NCBI RefSeq assembly: GCF_009765685.1
Contig: NZ_LMUY01000082.1
Coordinates: forward strand, 46,698-89,044
Direction of reading: 5' to 3'
DNA: 42,347 bases
Source: Acidisphaera sp. L21
Lineage (GTDB): Bacteria; Pseudomonadota; Alphaproteobacteria; Acetobacterales; Acetobacteraceae
A model generated the notes under the pieces. That model had not been told where the DNA came from. It did not search any database and saw only the letters and a program-made list of their open reading frames with translations. Each line of letters opens with the position of its first letter. The first letter of the stretch is position 1. The translations under genes and the position numbers were made by a program. This document shows, one piece after another, positions 17,989 through 26,026 of the stretch.

Positions 17989-19077
17989 ACGACCCAACCC
18001 GATATCGACGAGGCCAAGCAGGCCGCCAAGGATGCCAAGCTGCACTACGTCACTGACCGCAAACCGGGCATCCGGCGGGTCGACGGGAAGGATGGGGTCG
18101 AATACCACCTGCCCAGCGGCGCGCGGATCACGGATGAGGCGGAGATCGCCCGAATTCGAAAATTGGCTGTGCCGCCGGCCTATCAGGACGTTTGGATCTG
18201 CCAGGACCCGAAGGGGCATTTGCAGGCCACCGGTCGCGATGCCCGCGGGCGCAAGCAATACCGGTATCACCCGCAATGGCGGGCGGTGCGGGACGAGGCC
18301 AAATACGATCGGATGCTGAAATTCGGCCGGGTGCTCCCGAAGATCCGGGCCCGGGTGGACCAGGACCTCGCCTCGCAGGGCCTCAGCCGCCGCCGGGTAT
18401 TGGCCGCCGTGGTACGGCTGTTGGAAAAGACGCTCGCTCGCGTCGGTAACGAGGAATATGCGCGGGACAATAAAAGCTTCGGCCTCACCACTTTGCGCAC
18501 CCGGCACAGCCGGGTGGAGGGCAGCCGGATCAAGTTCGACTTCCGCGGCAAGCACGGGATCGAGCACCATCTGGACCTGCAGGACCGTCGCTTGGCAACC
18601 ATCGTGAAGCGCTGTCGCGACCTGCCGGGGCAGATGCTGTTCCAGTTCATTGGCGAGGATGGCGAGCGTCACGCCATCGGCTCCGACGACGTGAACGCCT
18701 ATCTGCACGAAATCAGCGGTGAAGACGTGACCGCCAAGGATTTCCGCACCTGGGCTGCGACCAATCTTGCCGCCATGGCACTGCGGGAGCTGGAGCGATT
18801 CGACAGCGAGGCGAAGAACAAGAAGAACGTAGTGCAGGCGGTGGAGGCGGTGGCCGGCCTATTGGGCAATACGCCCACCGTTTGCCGGAAATGCTACATC
18901 CACCCGGCGATCTTTGGCGGCTACCTGGATGGCAGCCTGCTGGAGGGATTGAAGCAGCGCGCCGACGCCGTTCTGGACGAGGGCACATCTGGGCTTACGG
19001 CAGAGGAGGTGGCGGTGACCGCCTTTCTCAGCCGCCGGCTGGGCGACGCGATTGACGAACCCGGAAAGGCGGCGTGA
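17989..19077 (+). CDS. DNA topoisomerase IB (poxvirus/bacterial type), apparent ACG start
   Basis: This type IB topoisomerase relaxes supercoils by a transient 3'-phosphotyrosyl link. Family blocks seen are LHYVTDRKPGIRR, LAVPPAYQDVWICQDP, GRDARGRKQYRYHPQWR, GNEEYARDNKSFGLTTLR, and AKDFRTWAATNLAA with the catalytic lysine/arginine positions; the nucleophile is the tyrosine in CRKCYIHP, near residue 303. Homology extends well upstream of the first standard start (TTG 18163), yet the frame back to 17848 has no ATG, GTG or TTG. An ACG at 17989 follows a perfect GGAGG (17979-17983) by five bases and yields a normal 362-residue protein. It may be a true ACG start, a mutated ATG or a sequencing error. 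Confidence 0.85.
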   Translation, partial: TTQPDIDEAKQAAKDAKLHYVTDRKPGIRRVDGKDGVEYHLPSGARITDEAEIARIRKLAVPPAYQDVWICQDPKGHLQATGRDARGRKQYRYHPQWRAVRDEAKYDRMLKFGRVLPKIRARVDQDLASQGLSRRRVLAAVVRLLEKTLARVGNEEYARDNKSFGLTTLRTRHSRVEGSRIKFDFRGKHGIEHHLDLQDRRLATIVKRCRDLPGQMLFQFIGEDGERHAIGSDDVNAYLHEISGEDVTAKDFRTWAATNLAAMALRELERFDSEAKNKKNVVQAVEAVAGLLGNTPTVCRKCYIHPAIFGGYLDGSLLEGLKQRADAVLDEGTSGLTAEEVAVTAFLSRRLGDAIDEPGKAA

Positions 19078-19105
19078 TCCTGCCCGATAGAACGGGGGAA
19101 ATCCG

Positions 19106-19882
19106 ATGTCCGACTTGGTTCTGGTGGAACATGGGGCTGGCTTTCGCACATTATCGCTGAACCGGCCGGACAAGCTGAATGCGTTTGACGACGCGCTGCA
19201 CGCCGCCCTTACCGCCGCCTTGCTAGACGCCGACGCCGACCCGGCGTGTCGCGCGCTGGTGCTGACGGGCGCCGGCCGCGGCTTCAGCGCTGGAGCGGAC
19301 CTAGCGTCTACGCAGGGACAAGATCTGGGCACGGTGTTGGAGACGACGTTCAACCCACTTATCCGCAAGATCCGCGGTCTGCGAATGCCCGTCGTCTGTG
19401 CGGTGAATGGCGTCGCCGCCGGGGCCGGGGCCAATGTGGCGCTGGCCTGCGACATCGTGTTGGCGGGGCGCACGGCGCGCTTTATTCAAGCGTTCATCAA
19501 GATCGGCCTGGTGCCGGATGCCGGGGGCACCTGGCTGCTGCCACGCCTGGCCGGCGACGCCCGCGCCCGCGGCATGGCGATGCTGGGCGGCCCGGTGACG
19601 GCGGAGCAGGCGCTGGCCTGGGGCATGATCTGGCAGGTGACGGAGGACGAAACCCTGGTGGCGCAGGCCCAGGCCCTCGCGGCCCAGTTGGCCACTCAGC
19701 CGACTGCGGCCTTGGCGACCATGAAGCGGATGTTCGCCACCTCCGGCACCAACACGTTGGATCAGCAACTCGATCTGGAGCGGGACATGCAGCGCCAAGC
19801 CGGACGCGGACCGGATTTTGCAGAAGGTGTGGCTGCTTTCATGGAGAAGCGACCGCCCAAATTCAATGGGCGGGACGCCTAG
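19106..19882 (+). CDS. Enoyl-CoA hydratase/isomerase, PaaG-like
   Basis: This 258-residue crotonase-fold enzyme has the oxyanion-hole regions GRGFSAGADLA (about residues 57-67) and AVNGVAAGAGANVALACD (about 99-116). IKIGLVPDAGGTWLLPRLAG places aspartate 138 where PaaG-type isomerases carry their catalytic acid, so ring-epoxide/oxepin isomerisation or double-bond shift in acyl-CoA is more likely than simple hydration. No other phenylacetate genes are in the window, hence no symbol. The ATG is preceded by GGGGGAAA. It lies 28 bases after the topoisomerase and shares a CTAG stop with the convergent gene: the two stop codons overlap on opposite strands. Confidence 0.88.
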   Translation: MSDLVLVEHGAGFRTLSLNRPDKLNAFDDALHAALTAALLDADADPACRALVLTGAGRGFSAGADLASTQGQDLGTVLETTFNPLIRKIRGLRMPVVCAVNGVAAGAGANVALACDIVLAGRTARFIQAFIKIGLVPDAGGTWLLPRLAGDARARGMAMLGGPVTAEQALAWGMIWQVTEDETLVAQAQALAAQLATQPTAALATMKRMFATSGTNTLDQQLDLERDMQRQAGRGPDFAEGVAAFMEKRPPKFNGRDA

Positions 19883-20667
19883 GACACGAGATCCAGCGCC
19901 GCCTTCGCGATGTCGCCGACGATCTGCTCACCCGTCGGACCATCCGTCAGTCCTTCGCAGAACACCGCGAGGATCAGGGGGCCGCGACCCGTCATGATGA
20001 AGCCCACGTCGTTGACCACGCCGGGCAGGCTGCCGGTCTTCGTGCCCCAGCGCGGCCGGTTCGTCTGCGGCAGATGGCGGGCAATCCGGCGATCGTTCTG
20101 CTGCTTCTCCAGCAGGGCGACCATCTGAGCGCAGGATTCGGAGGACGCGGCATGTCCATCCAGGATCGACTTGATCACCGTTACGTAATCCTCGGGGACC
20201 GCCCAATTCTCCGCCTCGCTTGCCACCAGATGTCGGCCGCGCATCTTCCGGCCCAGCGTGGAATGCTGCATGCCGATATCGCACATGGTTGCGTTGATAG
20301 CCTCGATGCCGAGTGCGTCGATCAGGATGTTGGTCGACGAATTGTCGCTGACGCTCATCATCAAATACACCAGATCGCGAATTGTCATCTCAATGCCGGT
20401 GTGGAGGTTGCTGACGACCCCGCTGCCGCCGGCCTTCTCGTCCTCGCGCAATATGTGACGCTGCTCCAACGTGATGCGGCCGGCATCGATCCGGCGAAAC
20501 AGCTCGACCATGATGGCGATCTTCACCGTACTGGCGGCAACGAAGCGGCGACTGCCATGATAGGCGAACGGCTCGCCAGCCGGCGCAAGAGCCGCCACTC
20601 CGATTGTGACACCGCCCACTTCCGCGCGCGTGATGACTTCGCTGACGGTGGTCCAGTTGAGCGGCAT
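19879..20667 (-). CDS. Class A beta-lactamase-fold serine hydrolase without signal peptide
   Basis: This 262-residue protein shows the three penicillin-recognition motifs: STVK at 46-49 (the SxxK nucleophile and base), SDN at 107-109, and KTG at 210-212. A glutamate that could act as the deacylating residue is present in the omega-loop area (VASEAENW, 151 or 153). It lacks any signal peptide or lipobox, so it should stay in the cytoplasm, unlike resistance enzymes. It lies 56 bases downstream of phnF on the same strand, with AGGAG six bases before ATG, so it may be co-transcribed with the phosphonate regulator. A peptidase, esterase or amidase role is as likely as beta-lactam hydrolysis. Confidence 0.82.
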   Translation of the reverse strand: MPLNWTTVSEVITRAEVGGVTIGVAALAPAGEPFAYHGSRRFVAASTVKIAIMVELFRRIDAGRITLEQRHILREDEKAGGSGVVSNLHTGIEMTIRDLVYLMMSVSDNSSTNILIDALGIEAINATMCDIGMQHSTLGRKMRGRHLVASEAENWAVPEDYVTVIKSILDGHAASSESCAQMVALLEKQQNDRRIARHLPQTNRPRWGTKTGSLPGVVNDVGFIMTGRGPLILAVFCEGLTDGPTGEQIVGDIAKAALDLVS

Positions 20668-20723
20668 CGTGATCTCCTGCAGGGCGGGAGGTAGGGGATC
20701 ACGGATTGGCCGGGTTCGCCAGC

Positions 20724-21443
20724 TTAGCCGACCAGCAACTGCACCCGCTCTCCGGCGAAGCGCACGCGGCTGAACGAGATGGGCAAGCCGGCCGGGTCCA
20801 CGTCCACGCTATCCACCGACAGGATCGGATCGCGCTTTGGCTGGCGCAGCAGGCTTGCCTCCCGCTCGGTCGGGAGCGCGGCGACGATGCGGGTGGATTT
20901 GCGCAGGTAGTCGGCGAGGCCGAACCGCTCCAGCACCGCGGTGATGGAGCGTAATTCCCGATAGGTGTCGGCCAGCCCCGGAAACCGTGCGGCGGGGAAG
21001 TAGTTCGTGCCCACGCTGATGGGCACGCCATCCGCCCGGCCAAGCGTGTTTAGTGCCGTCACCACGGCATCCGCAGGCAGTTCCAGCGCATCGGCGACAA
21101 AACCCGGAGCCGGCTGGTCCGCCGCATCCAGCAATTCGTGGCTGGCGAGGCGGTTTTGCTGCTGCAAATTCGCAGTAAACCGGGTGCGGGCCGAGATCGG
21201 GTAGTCGATCACTGTATCCTCAACAAAGGTGCCAAGGCCGCGGCGGATTTTGACAGCGCCCTTCTCGGCCAAGGTCGCCAGGGCACGCCGGGCAGTGTGG
21301 CGGTGGACGCCGAACCGCGCCGCGACTTCCGCCTCCGCCGGCACGCGGGCACCGGCGGACAGGGCGCCGGTGCGGATATCTTGCGCCAGGGCAAGCTCGA
21401 TCTGGTGCCACATGGGCACCGGGCTGTCCCGGTTGATCTGCAT
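20724..21443 (-). CDS. phnF: Phosphonate metabolism regulator PhnF (GntR/HutC family)
   Basis: This 239-residue transcription regulator has an N-terminal winged helix (about residues 8-75: PVPMWHQIELALAQDI, then AEAEVAARFGVHRHTARRAL and IRRGLGTFV) and a C-terminal UTRA/HutC effector domain with VGTNYFPAARFP and the end FAGERVQLLVG typical of PhnF. ATG 21443 has GGGAG close upstream; the frame is open further 5', but that part runs across the intergenic region into phnG. Divergent placement next to phnG, with a HutC-type operator half way between, supports direct control of the C-P lyase genes and of itself. The effector is unknown. Confidence 0.92.
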   Translation of the reverse strand: MQINRDSPVPMWHQIELALAQDIRTGALSAGARVPAEAEVAARFGVHRHTARRALATLAEKGAVKIRRGLGTFVEDTVIDYPISARTRFTANLQQQNRLASHELLDAADQPAPGFVADALELPADAVVTALNTLGRADGVPISVGTNYFPAARFPGLADTYRELRSITAVLERFGLADYLRKSTRIVAALPTEREASLLRQPKRDPILSVDSVDVDPAGLPISFSRVRFAGERVQLLVG

Positions 21444-21502
21444 CCAACTCCCTCTCCGCGCCTGTGTGACAGTTTGGCGGATTCCAGGACAAATGGCTAG
21501 AG

Positions 21503-21510
21503 GTCTAGAC
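21503..21510. promoter_or_regulatory. Candidate PhnF operator between phnF and phnG
   Basis: GTCTAGAC is a perfect eight-base palindrome that fits the GT-N-TA-N-AC core recognised by HutC-type GntR regulators. It sits in the 111-base phnF-phnG intergenic region, 60 bases before the phnF start and 44 before phnG. An overlapping palindrome AGACGTCT (21507-21514) follows, and GTCTGTCTGTTAG continues the repeat-like stretch. The match is visible; PhnF binding is inference. Confidence 0.55.
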
Positions 21511-21554
21511 GTCTGTCTGTTAGAGCCGGTGCTGCCACAGCGAGGATGAGGCAG

Positions 21555-22010
21555 ATGGCGGATGAACAGGACGACCGCACGGAGCGCCAGCGTTGGATGG
21601 CCGTGCTGGCCCGGGCGAGTGCGGCGGAGATTGACGGGCTGCTGCCGCAATGCGCGCCGATGCCGGATTACACCGTGCTGCGCGGACCGGAGGCCGGGTT
21701 GGTCATGACCCGCGGCCGCACTGGGGGCGGCGGTGCCCCGTTCCACGTCGGCGAGATGACGGTCGCCCGCTGCAGCGTCCGCACCCAGACTGGCCACACC
21801 GGGCACGCCTACGTTGCCGGCCGCGACCTGCGCCAGGCGGAACTGGCAGCCTTGCTGGATGGTGTGTTGCAGGACCCGGCGCGCCAGGATGTGCGCGACG
21901 CCGTGGTTGCCCCCCTGGCTGCCCGTCAAGAGTCACGCCGAGCGGAGGTTGCGGCCAAGGCAGGCGCGACCCGCGTGCAGTTCTTCACCATGGCGACGAT
22001 GCGCGGATGA
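21555..22010 (+). CDS. phnG: Carbon-phosphorus lyase core subunit PhnG
   Basis: PhnG is a subunit of the PhnGHIJ core complex that couples phosphonates to ribose triphosphate and cleaves the carbon-phosphorus bond. The 151-residue protein matches E. coli PhnG in RQRWMAVLARASAAEI near the N-terminus, then MTRGRTGGGGAPFHVGEMTV, GHTGHAYVAGRDLRQAEL and the end VQFFTMATMRG. Two ATGs are close together; 21555 has better spacing from the GCGAGG/GAGG purine stretch than 21546, which follows it directly. It overlaps phnH as ATGA. It is the first gene of the plus-strand phn operon. Confidence 0.94.
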   Translation: MADEQDDRTERQRWMAVLARASAAEIDGLLPQCAPMPDYTVLRGPEAGLVMTRGRTGGGGAPFHVGEMTVARCSVRTQTGHTGHAYVAGRDLRQAELAALLDGVLQDPARQDVRDAVVAPLAARQESRRAEVAAKAGATRVQFFTMATMRG

Positions 22011-22579
22011 GCGTCGATCTTCCTGGCTTCGCCCAGCCTGTCGCGGATGCGCAATCTTGCTTCCGCGCCGTGTTAGATGCGATGTCCCACCCCGGTCGCG
22101 TGCTGTTCGCAGGCGTCGACCTGGCCGCGCCGAGCCCGCTGGCGCCTGCCACTGCCGCCGTATTGCTGACGCTGGCGGATGCGGAGACCCCGATCTGGCT
22201 CGAACCCGCCGCCGCCGATGCCGCCGATTGGCTGCGCTTTCACTGCGGCGCCATGCTGGTAGAGCCGGGGGAGGCGCAGTTCGCCGTCTGCCTGGGCCTG
22301 TCCTCGCTCGCACCCTTCAACTGGGGCACGCATGAGGGGCCGGAAGCCAGCGCGACGTTGATCGTGCAGATCCCCAGCTTCGACGCCGGGCCGCGACTGC
22401 GGCTGAGTGGGCCCGGGCTGCGCGTGCCGGAGACGGTGCGGTTGGGCGCGCTGCCGGCGGACTTTGTGGATCAATGGCGAGCCAACCACGCTGCCTATCC
22501 GCGCGGGATAGATCTGGTGCTGTGCGCCGGATCGCAACTTGCCGCACTTCCCCGCAGCATCACGATCGAGGCAGCCTGA
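22007..22579 (+). CDS. phnH: Carbon-phosphorus lyase core subunit PhnH
   Basis: This 190-residue subunit is part of the central PhnGHIJ complex, where PhnH forms dimers and helps make 5-triphosphoribosyl phosphonate. Typical text is FAQPVADAQSCFRAVLDAMS, HPGRVLFAG and the stretch LADAETPIWL. The C-terminal FVDQWRANHAAYPRGIDLVL is the most conserved family block. ATG at 22007 overlaps the phnG stop; the longer open frame upstream to 21650 lies over phnG and is a shadow. phnI starts one base after its stop. Confidence 0.95.
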   Translation: MSVDLPGFAQPVADAQSCFRAVLDAMSHPGRVLFAGVDLAAPSPLAPATAAVLLTLADAETPIWLEPAAADAADWLRFHCGAMLVEPGEAQFAVCLGLSSLAPFNWGTHEGPEASATLIVQIPSFDAGPRLRLSGPGLRVPETVRLGALPADFVDQWRANHAAYPRGIDLVLCAGSQLAALPRSITIEAA

Positions 22580-22580
22580 T

Positions 22581-23660
22581 ATGGCATATGTAGCCGTCAA
22601 AGGTGGCGAGCAGGCCATCGCCCACGCCCACGCCTGGCTGGCCGAACAGCGCCGGGGCGACCAGGCGGTGCCGGAACTGGGCACGGACCAGATCGAACAG
22701 CAATTGGGCCGCGCGGTGGACCGGGTGATGGCGGAGGGCTCGATCTACGACCGCAGCCTAGCCTCGCTCGCGATCAAGCAGGCGCAGGGGGATTTGGTGG
22801 AGGCCGCGTTCCTGCTGCGCGCCTATCGCACCACCCTGCCGCGCTTCGCCAGCAGCCTGCCCGTGGAAACGGCACGAATGGAAGTCGCCCGGCGTATCTC
22901 CGCCATCTACAAGGATCTGCCCGGCGGCCAGGTGCTGGGCCCGACCTACGACTACACGCACCGCCTGTTGGATTTTGCGCTGGCTGCCAATGGTGGCGCG
23001 ACCCAAGCCGCCCCGGCGATGGATTTCCCGGCCGAGCGACTGGCCCCGGTCAGCGCCATCCTGCAGGCCGAGGGGCTGATCGAGGGTGATGGCGCCCCCA
23101 GCCGCGCCGCCGACCTGACGCGGGAGCCGCTGGCGTTTCCTGCCGCGCGGTCCACTCGGTTGCAGGCGCTAGCCCGGGGCGATGAGGGATTCTTGTTGGC
23201 GCTCGGCTACTCCACCCAGCGCGGCTATGGCAGCACACACCCCTTCGTCGGCGAAATCCGCGTTGGCACAGTGGCGGTGGAGATCGAGCCGCCGGAACTG
23301 GGCTTCGCCATCGATATCGGCGACATCACCGTCACCGAATGCCAGATGGTGACGCAATTCGCCGGATCGAAATCCGAGCCGCCGCAATTCACCCGGGGCT
23401 ACGGTCTGGGCTTCGGCCATTGTGAGCGCAAGGCGATGGCGATGTCCCTGGTGGACCGGGCCATGCGGGCGGAGGAGTTGGGCGAGGATTGCACCGCCCC
23501 TGCGCAGGACGTGGAATTCGTGATGTACCATTGCGACAACGTCGAGGCGAACGGCTTCGTCGAGCACCTGAAGCTGCCACACTACGTCGACTTCCAAAGC
23601 GAATTGGAGACGGTGCGCCGCATGCGTGCGGATGCCGCCCGGGCGGAGGCTGCAGAATGA
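22581..23660 (+). CDS. phnI: Carbon-phosphorus lyase core subunit PhnI
   Basis: PhnI is the nucleosidase-like subunit that exchanges the adenine of ATP for the phosphonate, helped by PhnG, PhnH and PhnL. The 359-residue protein begins MAYVAVKGGEQAIAHAHAWL, exactly the family start, and has AIKQAQGDLVEAAFLLRAYR, then RRISAIYKDLPGGQVLGPTY and later GYGLGFGHCERKAMAMSLVD with its histidine/cysteine pair. Length agrees with E. coli PhnI (354). The start is one base after phnH and its end overlaps phnJ as ATGA, so subunit stoichiometry is likely kept by coupled translation. Confidence 0.96.
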   Translation: MAYVAVKGGEQAIAHAHAWLAEQRRGDQAVPELGTDQIEQQLGRAVDRVMAEGSIYDRSLASLAIKQAQGDLVEAAFLLRAYRTTLPRFASSLPVETARMEVARRISAIYKDLPGGQVLGPTYDYTHRLLDFALAANGGATQAAPAMDFPAERLAPVSAILQAEGLIEGDGAPSRAADLTREPLAFPAARSTRLQALARGDEGFLLALGYSTQRGYGSTHPFVGEIRVGTVAVEIEPPELGFAIDIGDITVTECQMVTQFAGSKSEPPQFTRGYGLGFGHCERKAMAMSLVDRAMRAEELGEDCTAPAQDVEFVMYHCDNVEANGFVEHLKLPHYVDFQSELETVRRMRADAARAEAAE

Positions 23661-24502
23661 ACGGCTATAATTTCGCCTATCTGGACGAACAAACGAAACG
23701 GATGATCCGCCGGGCCATTCTGAAAGGCGTGGCGATCCCCGGCCATCAGGTTCCGTTCGGCAGCCGCGAAATGCCGCTACCCTATGGCTGGGGCACGGGG
23801 GGCATCCAGGTGACCGCTTCCGTCTTGGGCGCCTCGGACGTGTTGAAGGTGATCGACCAGGGCGCCGACGACACCACCAACGCGGTATCGATCCGGGCCT
23901 TCTTCGCCCGTACCGCCGGGGTGCAGACCACAACCCATACCGGCGAGGCGACGATCATCCAGACAAGGCATCGCGTGCCTGAGCAGACGCTGAGTGAAGG
24001 GCAGATCCTGGTCTATCAAGTGCCGCAGCCGGAGCCGCTCTACACGTTGGAATCCAGCCGTGCCGAGACCCGGCGGATGCACGGGCTGGCCGAATACGGG
24101 CTGATGCACGTGAAGTTGTATGAGGACATTGCCCGCTTCGGCCACGTCTCCATCGCCTATAGCTACCCGGTGATGGTGAACGCGCGCTACCTGATGTCGC
24201 CAAGTCCGATCCCGGCCTTCGACAATCCGAAGCTGAACATGATGCCGGCGTTGCAATTGTTCGGCGCCGGGCGGGAGAAACGGATCTACGCCATTCCGCC
24301 GTATACCGCCGTCCGCTCGCTGGATTTCGACGACCACCCGTTCCGCCTGACCCGGGCGCCGCATGTGTGCGCGTTATGTGGGTCGGACAACACCTACCTC
24401 GATGAAGTGGTGACCGACGACCGCGGCGGCCGGATGTTCGTCTGTTCCGACACGGATTGGTGCGAGCAAAGCCGGGATCGCCGACAGGAGGCCGCGGAAT
24501 GA
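23657..24502 (+). CDS. phnJ: Carbon-phosphorus lyase PhnJ (radical SAM)
   Basis: PhnJ performs the key radical reaction that breaks the C-P bond, releasing the alkane and a ribose cyclic phosphate. The 281-residue protein opens with NGYNFAYLDEQTKRMIRRAI and ends with the iron-sulphur domain: cysteines 238, 241 and 263 (VCALC, then FVCSDTDW) form the unusual non-CxxxCxxC cluster site, and cysteine 269 in DTDWCEQS corresponds to the thiyl-radical residue. All four are present, so activity is expected. It overlaps phnI and phnK by ATGA at each end. Confidence 0.97.
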   Translation: MNGYNFAYLDEQTKRMIRRAILKGVAIPGHQVPFGSREMPLPYGWGTGGIQVTASVLGASDVLKVIDQGADDTTNAVSIRAFFARTAGVQTTTHTGEATIIQTRHRVPEQTLSEGQILVYQVPQPEPLYTLESSRAETRRMHGLAEYGLMHVKLYEDIARFGHVSIAYSYPVMVNARYLMSPSPIPAFDNPKLNMMPALQLFGAGREKRIYAIPPYTAVRSLDFDDHPFRLTRAPHVCALCGSDNTYLDEVVTDDRGGRMFVCSDTDWCEQSRDRRQEAAE

Positions 24503-25272
24503 CCGGCAGGTTGTTGGCCGCCCGCGGCCTCGGCCTCCGCTTCGGCGCCATCGCGGCGTTGGACGGCGTGGATGGTGATCTCTGGCCCGGCGAAGTGCTG
24601 GCGATCGTCGGCGAATCCGGCTCCGGCAAGACGACGTTGCTGAACGTGCTATCCGGTGCGATGCAGCCCGATCGCGGCATCGTCACCTACACCGACCCGG
24701 CGGGTGTCGACCACGATCTGCACGCCATGCCCGCCCCACAATTGCGCGCGCTGCACCGGTCGGACTGGGGGTTCGTTCGGCAGGACCCGCGCACTGCGTT
24801 GCGCATGGGTGTCACCGCCGGCGGCAATGTTGGGGAGCGGCTGATGGCGTCCGGCATTCGCCACTACGGCGATATCCGCGCCACGGCCCTGGATTGGCTG
24901 CAGCAGGTGGAGATCGACCCGGCACGTATCGACGACCTGCCGCGCACCTTCTCCGGCGGCATGCTGCAACGCTTGCAGATCGCCCGCACATTGGTGACGC
25001 ACCCACGGCTGGTGTTCATGGACGAGCCGACCGGTGGCCTGGATGTGTCGGTGCAGGCGCGGCTGCTGGACCTGATACGCGGGCTGGTCGCCAGGCTGGG
25101 CATCGCCGTGGTGCTGGTGACCCATGATATTGCGGTGGCGCGGCTACTGGCCGGGCGGATCATGGTGATGCAGCGCGGCCAGGTGGTGGAGGCAGGCTTG
25201 ACCGACCAGGTGCTTGACGACCCGCAACACCCCTACACGCAGTTGCTCGTCAGCTCGGTATTGCAAGCATGA
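24499..25272 (+). CDS. phnK: Phosphonate C-P lyase ATPase PhnK
   Basis: PhnK is an ABC-type ATPase that docks on the PhnGHIJ core rather than on a membrane permease. The 257-residue protein has Walker A GESGSGKT at residues 38-45, signature FSGGMLQRLQIARTL, Walker B RLVFMDEPTGGLDVSVQ, and the H-loop VTHDIAVARLLA. The segment GFVRQDPRTALRMGVTAGGN is typical of PhnK. ATG 24499 overlaps the phnJ stop; the open frame upstream to 24457 is within phnJ. It overlaps phnL as ATGA. Confidence 0.95.
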   Translation: MTGRLLAARGLGLRFGAIAALDGVDGDLWPGEVLAIVGESGSGKTTLLNVLSGAMQPDRGIVTYTDPAGVDHDLHAMPAPQLRALHRSDWGFVRQDPRTALRMGVTAGGNVGERLMASGIRHYGDIRATALDWLQQVEIDPARIDDLPRTFSGGMLQRLQIARTLVTHPRLVFMDEPTGGLDVSVQARLLDLIRGLVARLGIAVVLVTHDIAVARLLAGRIMVMQRGQVVEAGLTDQVLDDPQHPYTQLLVSSVLQA

Positions 25273-25940
25273 GCGCGTGCGTGTTGCAGACCGAAGGTCT
25301 GAGCAAACGCTTCACCCTGCATCTCCAGGGCGGCGTAGAACTGCCGGTTCTGAGCGGTGTGGGGCTGAGCCTGCATGCCGGCGAATGCGTGGCGCTGCAT
25401 GGGCCGTCGGGCGCTGGGAAGTCCACGCTGATGCGCAGCATCTACGCGAATTATCGCGCGAGCGCCGGGCGCATCCTGGTGCGGCATGATGGCGAGATGG
25501 TCGACATGGCCGCCGCCGATCCTCGCACCATTCTGGAAGTGCGGCGACGTACGCTGGGCTATGTGAGCCAATTCCTGCGCGTCGTTCCGCGGGTCCCCGC
25601 GCTCGGCATCGTGGCGGAGGCGGTTATCGCCCGCGGCGGCGACGTGGAGGAGGCTCGGGCGCTGCTCGCCCGGTTCAACCTGCCGGCGCGGCTGCACAAC
25701 CTGCCGCCCGCCACGTTCTCCGGCGGCGAGCAGCAGCGGGTGAACTTGGCGCGCGGTTTCGCCGGACAACATCCGATCCTGTTGCTGGACGAGCCGACCG
25801 CCTCTTTGGACGCTGCCAACCGGGACGTGGTGATCGAGGTGATCCGGGAAGCCAAGGCGAACGGCACGGCCATCCTGGGTATCTTCCACGACGCCGAGGT
25901 GCGCGAGGCCGTGGCCGACCGGCTGTTCGACGTGGTGTGA
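25269..25940 (+). CDS. phnL: Phosphonate C-P lyase ATPase PhnL
   Basis: PhnL is the second ABC-type ATPase of the C-P lyase machinery and can bind as a dimer with PhnK on the core. The 223-residue protein has the PhnL opening LQTEGLSKRFTLHLQGGVEL, Walker A GPSGAGKS at 45-52, FSGGEQQRVNLARGF, and Walker B LLLDEPTASLDAANRD. LGYVSQFLRVVPRVPAL is typical of PhnL. It ends the plus-strand phn operon here; the expected phnM (diphosphatase) and phnN/phnP do not follow, and the next gene is a LysE-type exporter after 86 AT-richer bases. Confidence 0.95.
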   Translation: MSACVLQTEGLSKRFTLHLQGGVELPVLSGVGLSLHAGECVALHGPSGAGKSTLMRSIYANYRASAGRILVRHDGEMVDMAAADPRTILEVRRRTLGYVSQFLRVVPRVPALGIVAEAVIARGGDVEEARALLARFNLPARLHNLPPATFSGGEQQRVNLARGFAGQHPILLLDEPTASLDAANRDVVIEVIREAKANGTAILGIFHDAEVREAVADRLFDVV

Positions 25941-26026
25941 TACCATCGTAAACGAGTTCTTGATTTGTTCTCATATTAGGTTAGTAGTCCTATTCGTGAG
26001 GTCACATCGAAGGACGGCGTTTTACC

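Noticed and set aside
19246-20694. 482-residue plus-strand frame across the hydratase and beta-lactamase genes
   Set aside because: It runs out of frame through one well-supported gene and antisense to another, and shows no domain or ribosome-binding site.
25941-26026. AT-rich gap after phnL as a mobile-element scar or attachment site
   Set aside because: No direct or terminal repeats, integrase gene or tRNA is nearby; a promoter region for the exporter is a simpler explanation.
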